Counted from the first letter of the stretch, positions 45,967 to 55,898 are shown. The stretch: DNA of 64,000 bases from Cyclobacteriaceae bacterium (GCA_019694875.1 JAIBBC010000001.1:1805501-1869500), one strand, 5' to 3'. Program-made: numbers and translations. The notes: generated by a model from the sequence alone, not told the origin.

Positions 45967-46518
45967 TTATTTAGCTGTGTCGGGGAGCATGGCTTTATAA
46001 ATATCTTTCAGGTTCCGGCCATAGCCATCATAATCCAGCCCATAGCCGAGAACAAATTCATCATCAATATCGAAGCCGATGTACTTCGGCTGAACTGCAT
46101 GCGCACGTGCCGGAGCTTTCCTAACAAGTGTTACGATCTCAACCGATTTTACACCCAGTGTTTCAAACTCCGCAACCACTTTGCTTAGCGTTAACCCGGT
46201 ATCCATGATATCTTCAATGATAATCAGATCCTGGTTAAACAAACTTTCATTCAGGCCGATCAGCGTATTGAGCTGACCGCTGCTTTGCGTTCCCTGATAC
46301 GAAGCGTGTTTTACAAACGACACGCGGCAATCAAGTTTCAGCTCGCGGATGAGGTCTGCTGCAAATATGAATGAGCCGTTAAGAATTGGCAGTAACAACG
46401 GCTTTTTGTTCTGATAATCTTCGCTGAGTTGCGCACCAAGCTCCTTAACCTTTTCATTGATTTTGGTGGCGGTAATAAACTTTTTGAATTCTAAATCCTT
46501 GATTTTCATGTCGCACAT
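45967..46518 (-). CDS. hpt: Hypoxanthine phosphoribosyltransferase
   Basis: A 183-residue purine salvage enzyme that makes IMP or GMP from hypoxanthine or guanine and PRPP. The PRPP loop is LIIEDIMDTGLTLSK, preceded by PILNGSFIFAADL and followed by IGFDIDDEFVLGYGLDYDGYGRN, the base-binding stretch. ATG 46518 (MCDMKIKD) and ATG 46509 (MKIKD) are both possible. First gene of the hpt-adk-obgE run. Confidence 0.93.
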   Translation of the reverse strand: MCDMKIKDLEFKKFITATKINEKVKELGAQLSEDYQNKKPLLLPILNGSFIFAADLIRELKLDCRVSFVKHASYQGTQSSGQLNTLIGLNESLFNQDLIIIEDIMDTGLTLSKVVAEFETLGVKSVEIVTLVRKAPARAHAVQPKYIGFDIDDEFVLGYGLDYDGYGRNLKDIYKAMLPDTAK

Positions 46519-46587
46519 TATCTCCGAGGGGGCAAAAATAGCAGAATATTATCAGATCGTATTTTTTCTGCCTTCGTGACGTAGCGA

Positions 46588-47499
46588 CTACAAATTCTCC
46601 ATCAGTTTTTTATACAATGCAATCATCGATTTGATATCGTCTTTGTGAACCTTCTCGTTCGGCGAATGGGGACTTTGTTCCGGTGCCCCGACAAAACACC
46701 AGTCGAACGGATAAGGCGAAGTTTGGAGTTCGCGGCCATCGCTTGAGCCCATGCCTTCTACTTCGAGTTGAAAGGGTATTTTACTTTTTGCAGCGATACT
46801 AATGAGTTGCTCGACAAATTTTTTCCGGGGAATATTTCTGTCGCGCATCGAGATGGCAACTCCTTTTCCCGGTTCAACACCATCTGTAACCCAGGTAATA
46901 TCGGAGATAAGCGCCTGTTTTACTTCCCATTTTTCATAGATGTATTTGGCGAGGTAGGGTACTGAACCGCCACCATGTTCTTCCCAGGTGCTGAAGATGA
47001 TCAAACCGTCTTTGAGTGTTTCGGCAACCTTCAACGCATTGTAAACACCCAACCGGTTATCGAGGTACGGAGTTTCGATGTACTCTTTGCTTTCGCGGAA
47101 GTTGATTTTATAGGTCAGCGAAGTGCCGCGATCAATCGTCCGGCCGAACCGGTAGAAGGCATGGTTCTCCTTGTCGTACTCAAGCTCGCATTCAATCAAT
47201 CCTTTTGAATCTTTACCTACGAGCTTCGTGCCCGCTTCAGCATCCGGACTGCCAATGGGCAACAGTTGGTTGAAGTAGCGTACGGTGAAACCAATGCTGT
47301 CCATGTGCGCGAAAATGGCTGTACGCGGTTTGCCGAATTTCAGGATGATGCAGTCCTGAAACTCTTCACCGTGGATGACAGTCGGTTTTATTTTCCAATT
47401 CTTCTTTTCTTTTGCGATGTACTTCAGGAGAAATTCTTTCATGGGCGATTCTTCTCCCGAAGGCGCATGAATTTCGCAAAGCTGTTTGAGTAGTTTCAT
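46588..47499 (-). CDS. M42-like / M20-clan aminopeptidase
   Basis: A 303-residue zinc peptidase. Clan MH ligands line up with M42: His in [10 protein letters not shown], Asp in YLDNRLG, the Glu pair in WEEHGGGS, Asp in ISDITW and a His in the C-terminal [14 protein letters not shown]42 normally has DDR where this has DNR, and the protein is shorter than usual (about 340), so it is a divergent member. It probably trims N-terminal residues from peptides in the cytoplasm. ATG 47499 ([17 protein letters not shown]) is the family start. Convergence and strand separate it from upp. Confidence 0.78.
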   Translation of the reverse strand: MKLLKQLCEIHAPSGEESPMKEFLLKYIAKEKKNWKIKPTVIHGEEFQDCIILKFGKPRTAIFAHMDSIGFTVRYFNQLLPIGSPDAEAGTKLVGKDSKGLIECELEYDKENHAFYRFGRTIDRGTSLTYKINFRESKEYIETPYLDNRLGVYNALKVAETLKDGLIIFSTWEEHGGGSVPYLAKYIYEKWEVKQALISDITWVTDGVEPGKGVAISMRDRNIPRKKFVEQLISIAAKSKIPFQLEVEGMGSSDGRELQTSPYPFDWCFVGAPEQSPHSPNEKVHKDDIKSMIALYKKLMENL

Positions 47500-47692
47500 G
47501 GGGTAAAGATGCGTCATTCGGATGAAAAATTTATCGGCTTGATAAAGCACATCTACAAATCAGCAAACAGGTTGTGCGAAACAAACCTTGGAGCAGTTAC
47601 ACGAGCAGGTCAGCACGACATTGATGCTAAAAGGTCAGGCAGGTTTTTTACTTCCGGAACCTTATTTAAATTGTAATGCTTAAACTTTCATT

Positions 47693-48337
47693 ATGGTCAA
47701 CGTACTGAACCGGCAAAACACTGTAGCGAATCAATTCTTATTGGAACTCCGCGATAAGGATATCCAGCAGAATCGCGCGCGGTTCAGGGGAAACATTGAA
47801 CGGCTCGGGGAGCTTATGGCGTATGAAATTTCGAAGACGTTTTCATACAGGCCACAAAATGTTCAAACACCTCTGGGCACATCGGTTGTAAATATTCCGA
47901 ATGATAATCCGGTATTGATCACCGTGTTGCGTGCCGGCATGCCGTACTTCATTGGCTTTCAGAATATTTTTGGGGAGGCCGATTGTGGTTTTATCGGTGC
48001 CTACCGAAAAGAAAGTGAAACGAATCTTACAATAAACCTCGATTACCTCGCGACTCCTTCTCTGGAGGGCCGCACATTGATTTTGATTGACCCGATGTTG
48101 GCCACAGGGCAGTCGGTTGTTAAATCGGTGAATGCTTTGCTGAAACATGGAAAGCCAAAACACGTACACATTGCTGCGCTGGTAGCTGCTCCGGAAGGCG
48201 TTGCGTTACTGGAAAAAAACTTACCGATTGCACACGACATCTGGACCTGGGCCCTTGACGAGAAACTGAACGAGTTGCACTATATTGTTCCGGGACTGGG
48301 TGACGCGGGCGATTTAAGTTTTGGCGAGAAATTATAA
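47693..48337 (+). CDS. upp: Uracil phosphoribosyltransferase
   Basis: A 214-residue pyrimidine salvage enzyme converting uracil and PRPP to UMP. The PRPP motif is LILIDPMLATGQSV; the uracil-binding region is YIVPGLGDAGD; VLRAGMPYF precedes. It starts at ATG 47693 and stands alone on the plus strand with a 193-base gap to the divergent peptidase. The 57 bases after its stop precede a membrane protein gene. Confidence 0.94.
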   Translation: MVNVLNRQNTVANQFLLELRDKDIQQNRARFRGNIERLGELMAYEISKTFSYRPQNVQTPLGTSVVNIPNDNPVLITVLRAGMPYFIGFQNIFGEADCGFIGAYRKESETNLTINLDYLATPSLEGRTLILIDPMLATGQSVVKSVNALLKHGKPKHVHIAALVAAPEGVALLEKNLPIAHDIWTWALDEKLNELHYIVPGLGDAGDLSFGEKL

Positions 48338-48394
48338 CGCAGCTATCTTCTGCTTTAATAACATATTGATGTTTTAAATGCTGTACTTGCTCTC

Positions 48395-48871
48395 ATGACG
48401 GAAGAAATCCTGAAGGCGATTCCTATTTTTTTCCTGACGATGCTGAAGGTCATCTTTGGCCCTACGCTGGGGTATGCTGCCCGGCTGCACATCATTACAA
48501 CCATTGTGGTAACGTTCAGCGGTATGATGGCCAGCGTATTATTGTTTACATTCTTTGGCACGTGGCTTCGCGAAAAGATTCTGCACCGCTTCGAAAAACA
48601 GAATCAGAAAAAATTTACGCCCAAAAAACGCAAACTGGTAACGCTTTGGAAAAAGTATGGCCTGGTGGGAGTTGCTGTACTCACACCTCTTTTACTGACA
48701 CCGATTGGCGGAACCATTGTAGCGGTAAGCTTTGGAAGCCCGAAGCGAAAAATCATTCTCTACATGCTGATCAGTGCAGCCATCTTTGCCGTGGGCATGA
48801 CCTTCGCCATTTATGAGTTTGGCGATTTTGTCATGCCCTGGCTGAAAGAATGGTTTGGAATAGGGACTTAG
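48395..48871 (+). CDS. Small multi-pass membrane protein
   Basis: A 158-residue inner-membrane protein with about three to four helices (residues 8-25, 31-54, 92-115 and 120-143) and a basic cytoplasmic loop (EKQNQKKFTPKKRKL). The PLLLTPIGGTIVAVSFG segment resembles the re-entrant, Pro/Gly-rich signature of COG2426/small multidrug export and VTT-type proteins, but the match is loose. It converges with the MuiA-like gene with a 4-base gap. Confidence 0.6.
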   Translation: MTEEILKAIPIFFLTMLKVIFGPTLGYAARLHIITTIVVTFSGMMASVLLFTFFGTWLREKILHRFEKQNQKKFTPKKRKLVTLWKKYGLVGVAVLTPLLLTPIGGTIVAVSFGSPKRKIILYMLISAAIFAVGMTFAIYEFGDFVMPWLKEWFGIGT

Positions 48872-48875
48872 TCGC

Positions 48876-50780
48876 TTACTCGAGCAAAACACTTTCGTTT
48901 TTCGGATACTTTACTTCATATTGAAGATTGATTTCTTTTTGTTGCTGTGGATCGATGTTAAGGTCCCAGGCAACTTGCCCTGTCTTTTTATCAAATTTTG
49001 CTTTTGACAGTTCTACCAGCGTAACGGTGATGTCGTCTATGATCGATACCGGAACCTGATCGAACAAGGTAAGATTGATCGCTTGCGACTTTTTATTTCT
49101 CACAACGATTTTAAATCCTTTTGTCTCCTGAATGTTGCCAGACAATACTTTTCGCTTGGAGAACTGTTCGTTCTTTTCACGTGAGATAACAATACTGCGG
49201 TCGCGGCCAAGCGAAATGCTCAGAGTGTCTTGCAGGGATTTTGCATCCAGAATGGAACGGCCCACAAAAGCATCTTCAAAGTAGAGATTGGCTTCTCCTT
49301 CCAGCAAACTGTATTGATCCCAATTGATGATCCGTGCCATCAGAAAAGCATCTTTATCAAGTTTTGGGATGGCGTAGTATTCGTACAGGGCATCGATGTC
49401 GTATTTCTTCAAATCGATCATGAGTTTTTCGCCATTTGATTTTACAGTGTACGGTGTTGCAACTTCAATCTCAACGGTTGTTTGATTTTCGATGACGTTG
49501 GTCGCCAGCGATTGTGCGTCCTCTGCTTTTACAGCCGAGGCCTTATAGGCAAGAGATCGCCTGTTAGAATACCCTCTGAGAGTAATTCCATTAGCCCTTC
49601 CTGAAAGACCTCCGGCAGTAACAACGGCTTCGCTGAGTTGTGCCTGATCAGCTTCCATCGCAACATTGATTTTGGATTGATTGATAGTAACATCTTCTGT
49701 TCTATAACCTATATAAGAAATTGTTAACGCTGATGCACCATTTGGAAGTGTAAGGGCATAGTTACCTCCGCCATCTGTTACCGTGCCGATTGTAGTCCCC
49801 TTGACAATTACGCTTGCACCCGGCAGTGCTGATCCGTCCTCGGCAGCGGTTACTCTGCCCTGAACACTGCGAACCGCGTCCAAGCCATAGTATATATTTG
49901 GCTGGAGATGAGTATACCTTGCATACGTGAGATTCCAGGGCAGCAACGTGGGAACCATTCCGCTTTGATTCGGACTGCCATTTGAAAATCTAAGTTTTAC
50001 ATTTTTCCAGTCGATGCCGGTATTTTGAAAAAGCTCGGCCTTGTAGATCAATTGCAACGGACTCTTAATGTCTTTCACGCGAACATCATATTTGGGATAC
50101 CATCCTGCGTTACCTACCATATACGTGATCGTGAACTTAGCATTGGTTTGAGCTTCGGCAGCCACCCGGATCTCAATTTCGCCTGACGGCCACACCGGCC
50201 GATCATTTACTTCTTTGAGTTGTTGTTGTAATGCAACTAATTCACCATTCTTAGCCTCCAGCGTTCTCCGGATTTTAATCTGCTCGCTTTTTATTTTGGC
50301 AACTTCTATTTCATAAAAATCCATTGCCTGTTTAAGTTGAGTAATTGATGCTCCGGAATTCTGGCCGCCCAAATTTCTATTTTCGTCCAGAATGCTTTTT
50401 TTCTCTTTCAGAACGTCCGCCCTGGCATTTTCATAGTCAATAGAAAGATCGATTGCTTCCATGACTTTCGTCAGGCTGTCGGCTTTTTCATTTTTCTTCA
50501 GTTCGTTGACATGATTAAGAGAATGGTTCACCGAGAGAATAGTGAAGTCACCGGTGGCTTTTACCTGAACGCTTTTTTCATCTACAAACGAAGACAAGCC
50601 CTTAACTTTAAGAATGGTGTTTCCTTGCGGAATGACAACGGAGCCGGTCTCAAAAATTTGCGCGCCTTTCAGAAACACCGTGACTTCTTTGATTTCGGTC
50701 TTAAGTTCTTTCTCTTTAAAGTTTTGAGAATACGACAATAAGGTGCCTAGCACCAGAGCAGTGGTGAGGAGAAATCTCAT
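48876..50780 (-). CDS. MuiA-family (DUF4139) protein with inserted CarboxypepD_reg-like domain
   Basis: A 634-residue exported protein with signal peptide MRFLLTTALVLGTLLSYSQ. The N-terminal DUF4140 domain (ELKTEIKEVTVFLKGAQIF) and coiled coil (residues 95-190) lead into the DUF4139 mucoidy-inhibitor domain (FTITYMVGNAGWYPKYDVR). Residues about 305-375 interrupt it with a CarboxypepD_reg-like domain (VQGRVTAAEDGSALPGASVIV, TVTDGGGNYALTLP), a fold usually found at the start of TonB-dependent receptors. The sequence SEAVVTAGGLSGRANGITL after it looks like the hinge seen in SusC proteins. Function unknown. Possibly linked to surface polysaccharide. Confidence 0.8.
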   Translation of the reverse strand: MRFLLTTALVLGTLLSYSQNFKEKELKTEIKEVTVFLKGAQIFETGSVVIPQGNTILKVKGLSSFVDEKSVQVKATGDFTILSVNHSLNHVNELKKNEKADSLTKVMEAIDLSIDYENARADVLKEKKSILDENRNLGGQNSGASITQLKQAMDFYEIEVAKIKSEQIKIRRTLEAKNGELVALQQQLKEVNDRPVWPSGEIEIRVAAEAQTNAKFTITYMVGNAGWYPKYDVRVKDIKSPLQLIYKAELFQNTGIDWKNVKLRFSNGSPNQSGMVPTLLPWNLTYARYTHLQPNIYYGLDAVRSVQGRVTAAEDGSALPGASVIVKGTTIGTVTDGGGNYALTLPNGASALTISYIGYRTEDVTINQSKINVAMEADQAQLSEAVVTAGGLSGRANGITLRGYSNRRSLAYKASAVKAEDAQSLATNVIENQTTVEIEVATPYTVKSNGEKLMIDLKKYDIDALYEYYAIPKLDKDAFLMARIINWDQYSLLEGEANLYFEDAFVGRSILDAKSLQDTLSISLGRDRSIVISREKNEQFSKRKVLSGNIQETKGFKIVVRNKKSQAINLTLFDQVPVSIIDDITVTLVELSKAKFDKKTGQVAWDLNIDPQQQKEINLQYEVKYPKNESVLLE

Positions 50781-50849
50781 AGGTTGTTTTTTGAGAATGA
50801 GATGCTAATCTTCTCCGGATTCCACAAAAATTTAGTCTGAAATCAGGAC

Positions 50850-51758
50850 TTACTTCAGATTAAAATACGATCTAATTTTATCGGCATTGATGTCAGTAGT
50901 CAGCACCACCTCGGGTCGTTGTTCTGCTTCAAGGAAAATCAGTACCCATGGTGAGTTTTGTTTTTCGAGATCAAAATTCCATTCCCGAATCACGTTACGA
51001 TACCGTACAAAACGTTTTGAAGATGTGACGTTTTTAACGCCAAGTGAATCGAGCAGGTGTGCGGCTTCGCTTTGATAAAAGCTCGCATCGTCAAAGATGG
51101 TTGAAAGTTCTTCTTCGCTGTATTCTTTTTCCATCTCGCTGATCTGTTTTTCACTGGACTGCACAATCAGCACAAGCGAACCGGAAAGTTCCTGCACAGC
51201 CGTGTCGGTGATCGCATCAACCAGAAACCCATCGAGTGAAGGCGTATCCGGTTCGTCTGCCGTTGGCTGTTGACCGATTACATCACGGTTATTATGTATT
51301 AAAGCGGAAATACGTTCTACAGCTTTTGAAAGCCCTTCATAATAGCGTGCTTTTCTAAACTCGGGCGTCATGTCATCGCGGATGATTTCGGCCGCGAGGT
51401 CGTTTGTAATAATATTTTCAAGACCGGAACCGACCTCAATTCTCATCTGCTTATCAGCAATCGCAACAGTGATCAAAGCCTTATTCGCTGAATCGGGAAC
51501 CCAGGCATTGGCCGTTCGCAGGGAGTATTCTTCAATCGGCTCGTTCCGCAGTGTCTTGATAAGTATAATACCAATCTGAGAACCAATGCTGTCCTCCAGA
51601 TTTTTTATTTGCTTCGCTAAATCTTCGTATTGCCGCTGGGTAAGAACCTGAACAGAATCGCGGATAAACACGGATGAAGTATCAACTGCATCTTTTGTTC
51701 CGCAGGCAACTTCGAACATCAGCCATGCAAACACGAACGGAATAAACCTGGTTTTCAT
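50850..51758 (-). CDS. TPM-domain lipoprotein
   Basis: A 302-residue protein with a lipoprotein signal peptide (MKTRFIPFVFAWLMFEVACG, lipobox Cys19). Residues 30-160 form a TPM domain (VQVLTQRQYEDLAKQIKNLE, IGIILIKTL, VGSGLENIITNDLAAEII), as in YgcG and plant TLP18.3 proteins, some of which show phosphatase activity. The C-terminal half is unassigned, mostly helical. It is the second in a run of four minus-strand secreted-protein genes (54874 to 48876); 18 bases separate it from the GH18 gene. Confidence 0.78.
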   Translation of the reverse strand: MKTRFIPFVFAWLMFEVACGTKDAVDTSSVFIRDSVQVLTQRQYEDLAKQIKNLEDSIGSQIGIILIKTLRNEPIEEYSLRTANAWVPDSANKALITVAIADKQMRIEVGSGLENIITNDLAAEIIRDDMTPEFRKARYYEGLSKAVERISALIHNNRDVIGQQPTADEPDTPSLDGFLVDAITDTAVQELSGSLVLIVQSSEKQISEMEKEYSEEELSTIFDDASFYQSEAAHLLDSLGVKNVTSSKRFVRYRNVIREWNFDLEKQNSPWVLIFLEAEQRPEVVLTTDINADKIRSYFNLK

Positions 51759-51776
51759 ACCAGTAAGATACGAAAT

Positions 51777-52862
51777 CTACTTTTTTGAACTGCGTTTGGC
51801 AGCTACAATCTCATCCAGCAAGCCGTCAGCTTCCTGATCGCAGGCGAGTTCCCAAAACATAATGCCGTCTAATTTTTGATCGATGGCATACTTTGTTTTC
51901 AGTGCAATGGATTTCTTGTCGTCATACGTGAAGTATAATTTTTGTCCGGCATTGTATTGATACGGTGCTTTTGCTACATCATCCCAGTAGTACACAAAAC
52001 CTTTACCCGGTCCGACTACATTGTTCAGGTCTTTGTAGTCAACCCCGCGTTTGAATTTGCCAGGTTGATACAATCCGTTATTGATAGCGGGCACATCTTC
52101 CCACATGCGACCATAAAATGCAGCACCGATAACAAGTTTGTTCGCGGGAACTCCGAGTTTGATTAATGACTGAACCGCATTGTCGGTTGATTCATGTTGC
52201 TGAGGCGTAGAATACAAAGCGGTGTGATGGCCCGTTTCGGTAGAATAGCCATGCACGAGGTCATACGTCATCAGGTTTACCCGGTCGAGCAGCGGCATGA
52301 TGGCTCGCCAATCCACCGATTCGTCAATAAATTTCTGAAAGCCACCGGCCGCAAAACTTATTTGGTATACTGCTCCGAGCGTTTTTCTCAGTTCTTTGAT
52401 CAGTTCGGTGAAATTATTCTTATCGGCTGCGTTAAAAGCATGTCCCGGATAACCCTGGATGGAAGGATATTCCCAATCGAGATCGATGCCATCGGTTTTA
52501 AAGTACGTGCATGCTTTCAAAACGGAATTGGCAAATTCTTTTCGCGCTTCCGCAGACGAAAAAACATCCGAACAGGTTGCGCAACCGCCCCAGCCACCCA
52601 GCGAAAGAATAATTTTCAGAGCCGGATTTTTTGTCTTCAATTGCACCAGGTTATAGACGGTAGTGGAATCGCGTTTGCTCCCGATGTTGAACTGATTGCC
52701 CTTCAGATGCCCGAACGAAAAAATAATATGCGTAAGCTTTTCGGCCGCGATGCGCTCCACGTATTCCGGTCCACCGGAATAATATGCGAGCACATTGAGA
52801 TTAGTTTCCTGTGCAAAAATTACCTCGGTGGAACACAACAGTGCAAAAAATAAAATCCTCAT
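51777..52862 (-). CDS. Glycoside hydrolase family 18 (chitinase-like), secreted
   Basis: A 361-residue secreted GH18 enzyme with signal peptide MRILFFALLCSTEVIFAQ. The catalytic DxxDxDxE motif is DGIDLDWE. SLGGWGGC precedes it, MTYDLVHG carries the second active-site Asp, and the final strand ends FWELACDQE. It should cleave beta-1,4-GlcNAc polymers such as chitin, or peptidoglycan-related glycans. No carbohydrate-binding module is seen. It starts 2 bases after the GH127 stop, so translation is coupled. Confidence 0.92.
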   Translation of the reverse strand: MRILFFALLCSTEVIFAQETNLNVLAYYSGGPEYVERIAAEKLTHIIFSFGHLKGNQFNIGSKRDSTTVYNLVQLKTKNPALKIILSLGGWGGCATCSDVFSSAEARKEFANSVLKACTYFKTDGIDLDWEYPSIQGYPGHAFNAADKNNFTELIKELRKTLGAVYQISFAAGGFQKFIDESVDWRAIMPLLDRVNLMTYDLVHGYSTETGHHTALYSTPQQHESTDNAVQSLIKLGVPANKLVIGAAFYGRMWEDVPAINNGLYQPGKFKRGVDYKDLNNVVGPGKGFVYYWDDVAKAPYQYNAGQKLYFTYDDKKSIALKTKYAIDQKLDGIMFWELACDQEADGLLDEIVAAKRSSKK

Positions 52863-52864
52863 GC

Positions 52865-54874
52865 TTAATCGGATAAAATGTCGATACCTGAAACTTTTTG
52901 CGGAATCCAAACGGTCATTTCACCTTTGCCGCGATGTGCCCAGGCATAATATGGTATTGCAGTAACGGGCTGCGCTTTTGTTTGAACGGAATTTTTCTCT
53001 TTGTCGACTATTACTGCGAGGCCATTCCCCTGTAGGGTCATTACACCATTGAGTAGTGCAGGCTGAAACTCTGTTGTGAAGGTTGAGGTTTCGGGAATGA
53101 TTACGTTGCTGGTGGCGCCAAAATTATCGGGCGACTCCAGGCAATAAATAAGCGGCCCGAATTGCAATGCCATCTTTCCTTTGTTGTTGGCAACTTTTTC
53201 GTTCGAGATAATTTTTTCAACTGTCATCGGCAGCTCAAACTGAATGTGGTCACCTTTTTTCCAGGTTTTGTTAATCACCGCATAACCATTTTCGATAGTG
53301 TATTCGATTGGCTTGCCGTTGACCGAAATGATAATTTTTTTGCCGGGTGCATTTGTGAACGTGTACAGATCGGATGGTATGGCTTGTCCCTGCGCCCAGC
53401 CCGGAATTCGGATGCGAACTGTAAATGTATTGGCTGATGCCGGATCAATTCTGAACGACAGGGCTCCATCCCACGGATAGTTGTTCTGTTGCGTGATGGT
53501 AACTTTTTTCGCATTGATGATGATATTGCTTGCGCTGGTTGCGAACAGATTGATGTATAAATTGTTTTCTTTCAACGCGTACATGTATCCCGGAATGGAT
53601 GGAATCAACCGGGTGATGTTCGTAGGGCAGCACGAGCAGGTAAACCAGCCCGCACGTTCGGCTTCCATATCGGCATGCTTGTAATGATTTTTGATTTCCA
53701 TCGCGTTGGTGTAGAAGAACGATTTGCCGTCCATTCCCACACCAGAAAGCAAGCCATTGTAAAGCGACTTCTCGAGGATGTCGATATACTTGCTTTCACC
53801 GTGCAATTGAAACATGCGCTGATTCCAGTACACATTGGCAATGGCTGCACAGGTTTCGTTGTAAGCAGTTGCATTGGGAAGCTCGTAGTTTCCGCCAAAG
53901 CGTTCGCCATCGCCTACGGCACCCACGCCACCCTGAACATAGATTTTCTTCTGAACTACGTTGCTCCAGATTTTGTCAATCGCATCCAGAAAATCCTTGT
54001 CGTCTGTCAGTGCAGCTACATCGGCCACGGCTGCGTACAGATATCCGGCACGTACCGCATGACCGATTGCTTCATCCTGCTTCACCACAGGTTTATGATC
54101 CTGCCAGTATGAACCGTTTTTAAACGGGTCTTTGCTGAGTGAATCGTATTTATGATTGCCGCGCTCCTCAATAAAAAACTTCGCGGTGTTGAGGTATTCT
54201 GTTTTTCCGGTAATGCGGTAGAGTTTCACTAAACCCATTTCGATCACTTCATGGCCCGGTGCCACGTGTCTCCGATCCGGACCGAAAACAGAACACACGA
54301 GATCGGCATTTTTTATGGCGATGGTTAACAAGTTCTTTTTGCCCGTGGCGAGGTAGTGCGCGGCTGCGGCCTCGTACAGGTGGCCGGCATTATAAAGCTC
54401 ATGACTATGTTCGCGTTCTTTCTCCCAGCGTTCTTTGCCGAGCCAGGGATGAACGTTCAGCGGATTGATCGTGCGCGCGGTGTAGAGGTAGCCATCGGGT
54501 TCCTGCGCGCGACCGATGATGTCGATCAGGGAATCAATGTAAAGCTCAAGTTTTTTGTCGGGGATGAGGCTGAGCGAAAACGAAGCACCTTCAATCGTTT
54601 TGTACACATCGGTATCATCGAACGGATACACGGTGCAGAATTTTCCGCTACGTGCTGCGGCCATCTCGAAATTTTTAACGCGCCCGGTTGTTTCGCAGCG
54701 TTTGAAAGAGGCAGGAATGGTAACGGTATGATTGGTTTGAATCCGCGGAAGCCAAAATTTATCGGTAAGCTTTACGCTCGTGAACGGTACAGGTGTTATC
54801 GGGTAGTCTTTTTTCTGGGCAGCAGAGGATAAAGCAAGGCAGAGGATGAAACCTAAGAAGGAGAGCTGCTTCAT
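52865..54874 (-). CDS. Glycoside hydrolase family 127 (beta-L-arabinofuranosidase-like), secreted
   Basis: A 669-residue secreted enzyme with signal peptide MKQLSFLGFILCLALSSAAQ, of GH127 (formerly DUF1680). The zinc-thiolate active site known from Bifidobacterium HypBA1 is kept: Glu and Cys in NETCAAI and the CSCCPTN motif carry its four metal and nucleophile residues. The catalytic (alpha/alpha)6 barrel is followed by beta domains from about residue 430. Probable substrate is beta-L-arabinofuranosides of plant glycoproteins. No SusC/SusD pair is beside it, so this is not a classic PUL. Its stop is 2 bases before the GH18 start. Confidence 0.92.
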   Translation of the reverse strand: MKQLSFLGFILCLALSSAAQKKDYPITPVPFTSVKLTDKFWLPRIQTNHTVTIPASFKRCETTGRVKNFEMAAARSGKFCTVYPFDDTDVYKTIEGASFSLSLIPDKKLELYIDSLIDIIGRAQEPDGYLYTARTINPLNVHPWLGKERWEKEREHSHELYNAGHLYEAAAAHYLATGKKNLLTIAIKNADLVCSVFGPDRRHVAPGHEVIEMGLVKLYRITGKTEYLNTAKFFIEERGNHKYDSLSKDPFKNGSYWQDHKPVVKQDEAIGHAVRAGYLYAAVADVAALTDDKDFLDAIDKIWSNVVQKKIYVQGGVGAVGDGERFGGNYELPNATAYNETCAAIANVYWNQRMFQLHGESKYIDILEKSLYNGLLSGVGMDGKSFFYTNAMEIKNHYKHADMEAERAGWFTCSCCPTNITRLIPSIPGYMYALKENNLYINLFATSASNIIINAKKVTITQQNNYPWDGALSFRIDPASANTFTVRIRIPGWAQGQAIPSDLYTFTNAPGKKIIISVNGKPIEYTIENGYAVINKTWKKGDHIQFELPMTVEKIISNEKVANNKGKMALQFGPLIYCLESPDNFGATSNVIIPETSTFTTEFQPALLNGVMTLQGNGLAVIVDKEKNSVQTKAQPVTAIPYYAWAHRGKGEMTVWIPQKVSGIDILSD

Positions 54875-54928
54875 AAGGAAAGAGTTTCCTTACAAAGTAG
54901 ATAAAGATTGTTTTTTAAGCTAATCAGA

Positions 54929-55834
54929 TTATTTCACCTCCTCGTCCGGCAGCACTTCGATGTCGCGGATAAGCACTCTCTTTGAAATAGCCTGGCCGGT
55001 TTTGGTAGCAGCTAAACCTCCGAGCGCGGTTTCTTTATACCGGGTTTCCATGCTGGCCCCAATTTCACCCATCGCTTCAATTACTTCGTCCACCGGGATT
55101 ACGCTACTGACATTCGCCAAGCCGATTTGCGCCGAACTGTTCGCAATAGCGGCAGCGCTTGCATTGCGCACCACGCAAGGGACTTCTACAAGCCCCGCAA
55201 CCGGATCGCATACCAGTCCCAGCATGCACTGCACGGTTATGGCAACGGCATTGAAAATCTGATCGGTGTTTCCGCCCATGCAATACACAATCGCGCCTGA
55301 ACCCATCGCAGCTGCGGTCCCCGTTTCAGCCTGGCAACCTCCAACCGCTCCCGCAATGCTCGCCTTCTGTTCCATGATCAGTGCGATGCCCGCAGCCAAT
55401 AACATGGCTTCAAGAATTTTTTTATCATCAACGTGATGAATTTCCTGTAGTGTGTACAGCACACCGGGCATAATGCCACTGGCGCCTGCAGTCGGGGCGG
55501 CCACAATGCGGCCCATACACGAGTTAACTTCTTTCGCGGCAAGCGCACGCGAGATCAGGTTTTGAAATTCTTTTGATAGGACAGGCGTAGGATAGTTGTA
55601 AACTTTTTTCGCCCCGTTGTTGATCATGCCCGAGCGCGAAGTCATGTCTTCCGTGAGCCCTGTTTGAACGGCATCTTTCATCACATCCCACGCGCGGGCG
55701 AGGCCGTCCCAGATTTCTTTTTCGGTTCGATTTTTTTGCGTGCATTCGTACTCCACCACTACTTGCACCAGCGACATGTTTTTTTCAGTGCTGTATTGTT
55801 TCCACGAAGCGAATGACTCGAAAAGGAATGCCAT
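54929..55834 (-). CDS. sdaAA: L-serine ammonia-lyase, iron-sulfur dependent, alpha domain
   Basis: A 301-residue catalytic domain of serine dehydratase, which deaminates serine to pyruvate with a [4Fe-4S] cluster. The cluster Cys residues are visible in NSCMGRIVAAPTAGASGIMPG (first), GGCQAETG and GLVCDPVAGLVEVPC. It has no beta (ACT-like) domain fused; in some bacteria the beta subunit is a separate gene, not seen here. It is a single minus-strand gene with 54 and 132 bases on its sides. Confidence 0.92.
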   Translation of the reverse strand: MAFLFESFASWKQYSTEKNMSLVQVVVEYECTQKNRTEKEIWDGLARAWDVMKDAVQTGLTEDMTSRSGMINNGAKKVYNYPTPVLSKEFQNLISRALAAKEVNSCMGRIVAAPTAGASGIMPGVLYTLQEIHHVDDKKILEAMLLAAGIALIMEQKASIAGAVGGCQAETGTAAAMGSGAIVYCMGGNTDQIFNAVAITVQCMLGLVCDPVAGLVEVPCVVRNASAAAIANSSAQIGLANVSSVIPVDEVIEAMGEIGASMETRYKETALGGLAATKTGQAISKRVLIRDIEVLPDEEVK

Positions 55835-55898
55835 AATGTGTTGTTTTAATCCGTCAGGTGAGCGTCAGCGAAACATTCATGTTGTCTGTTTACAAGAT

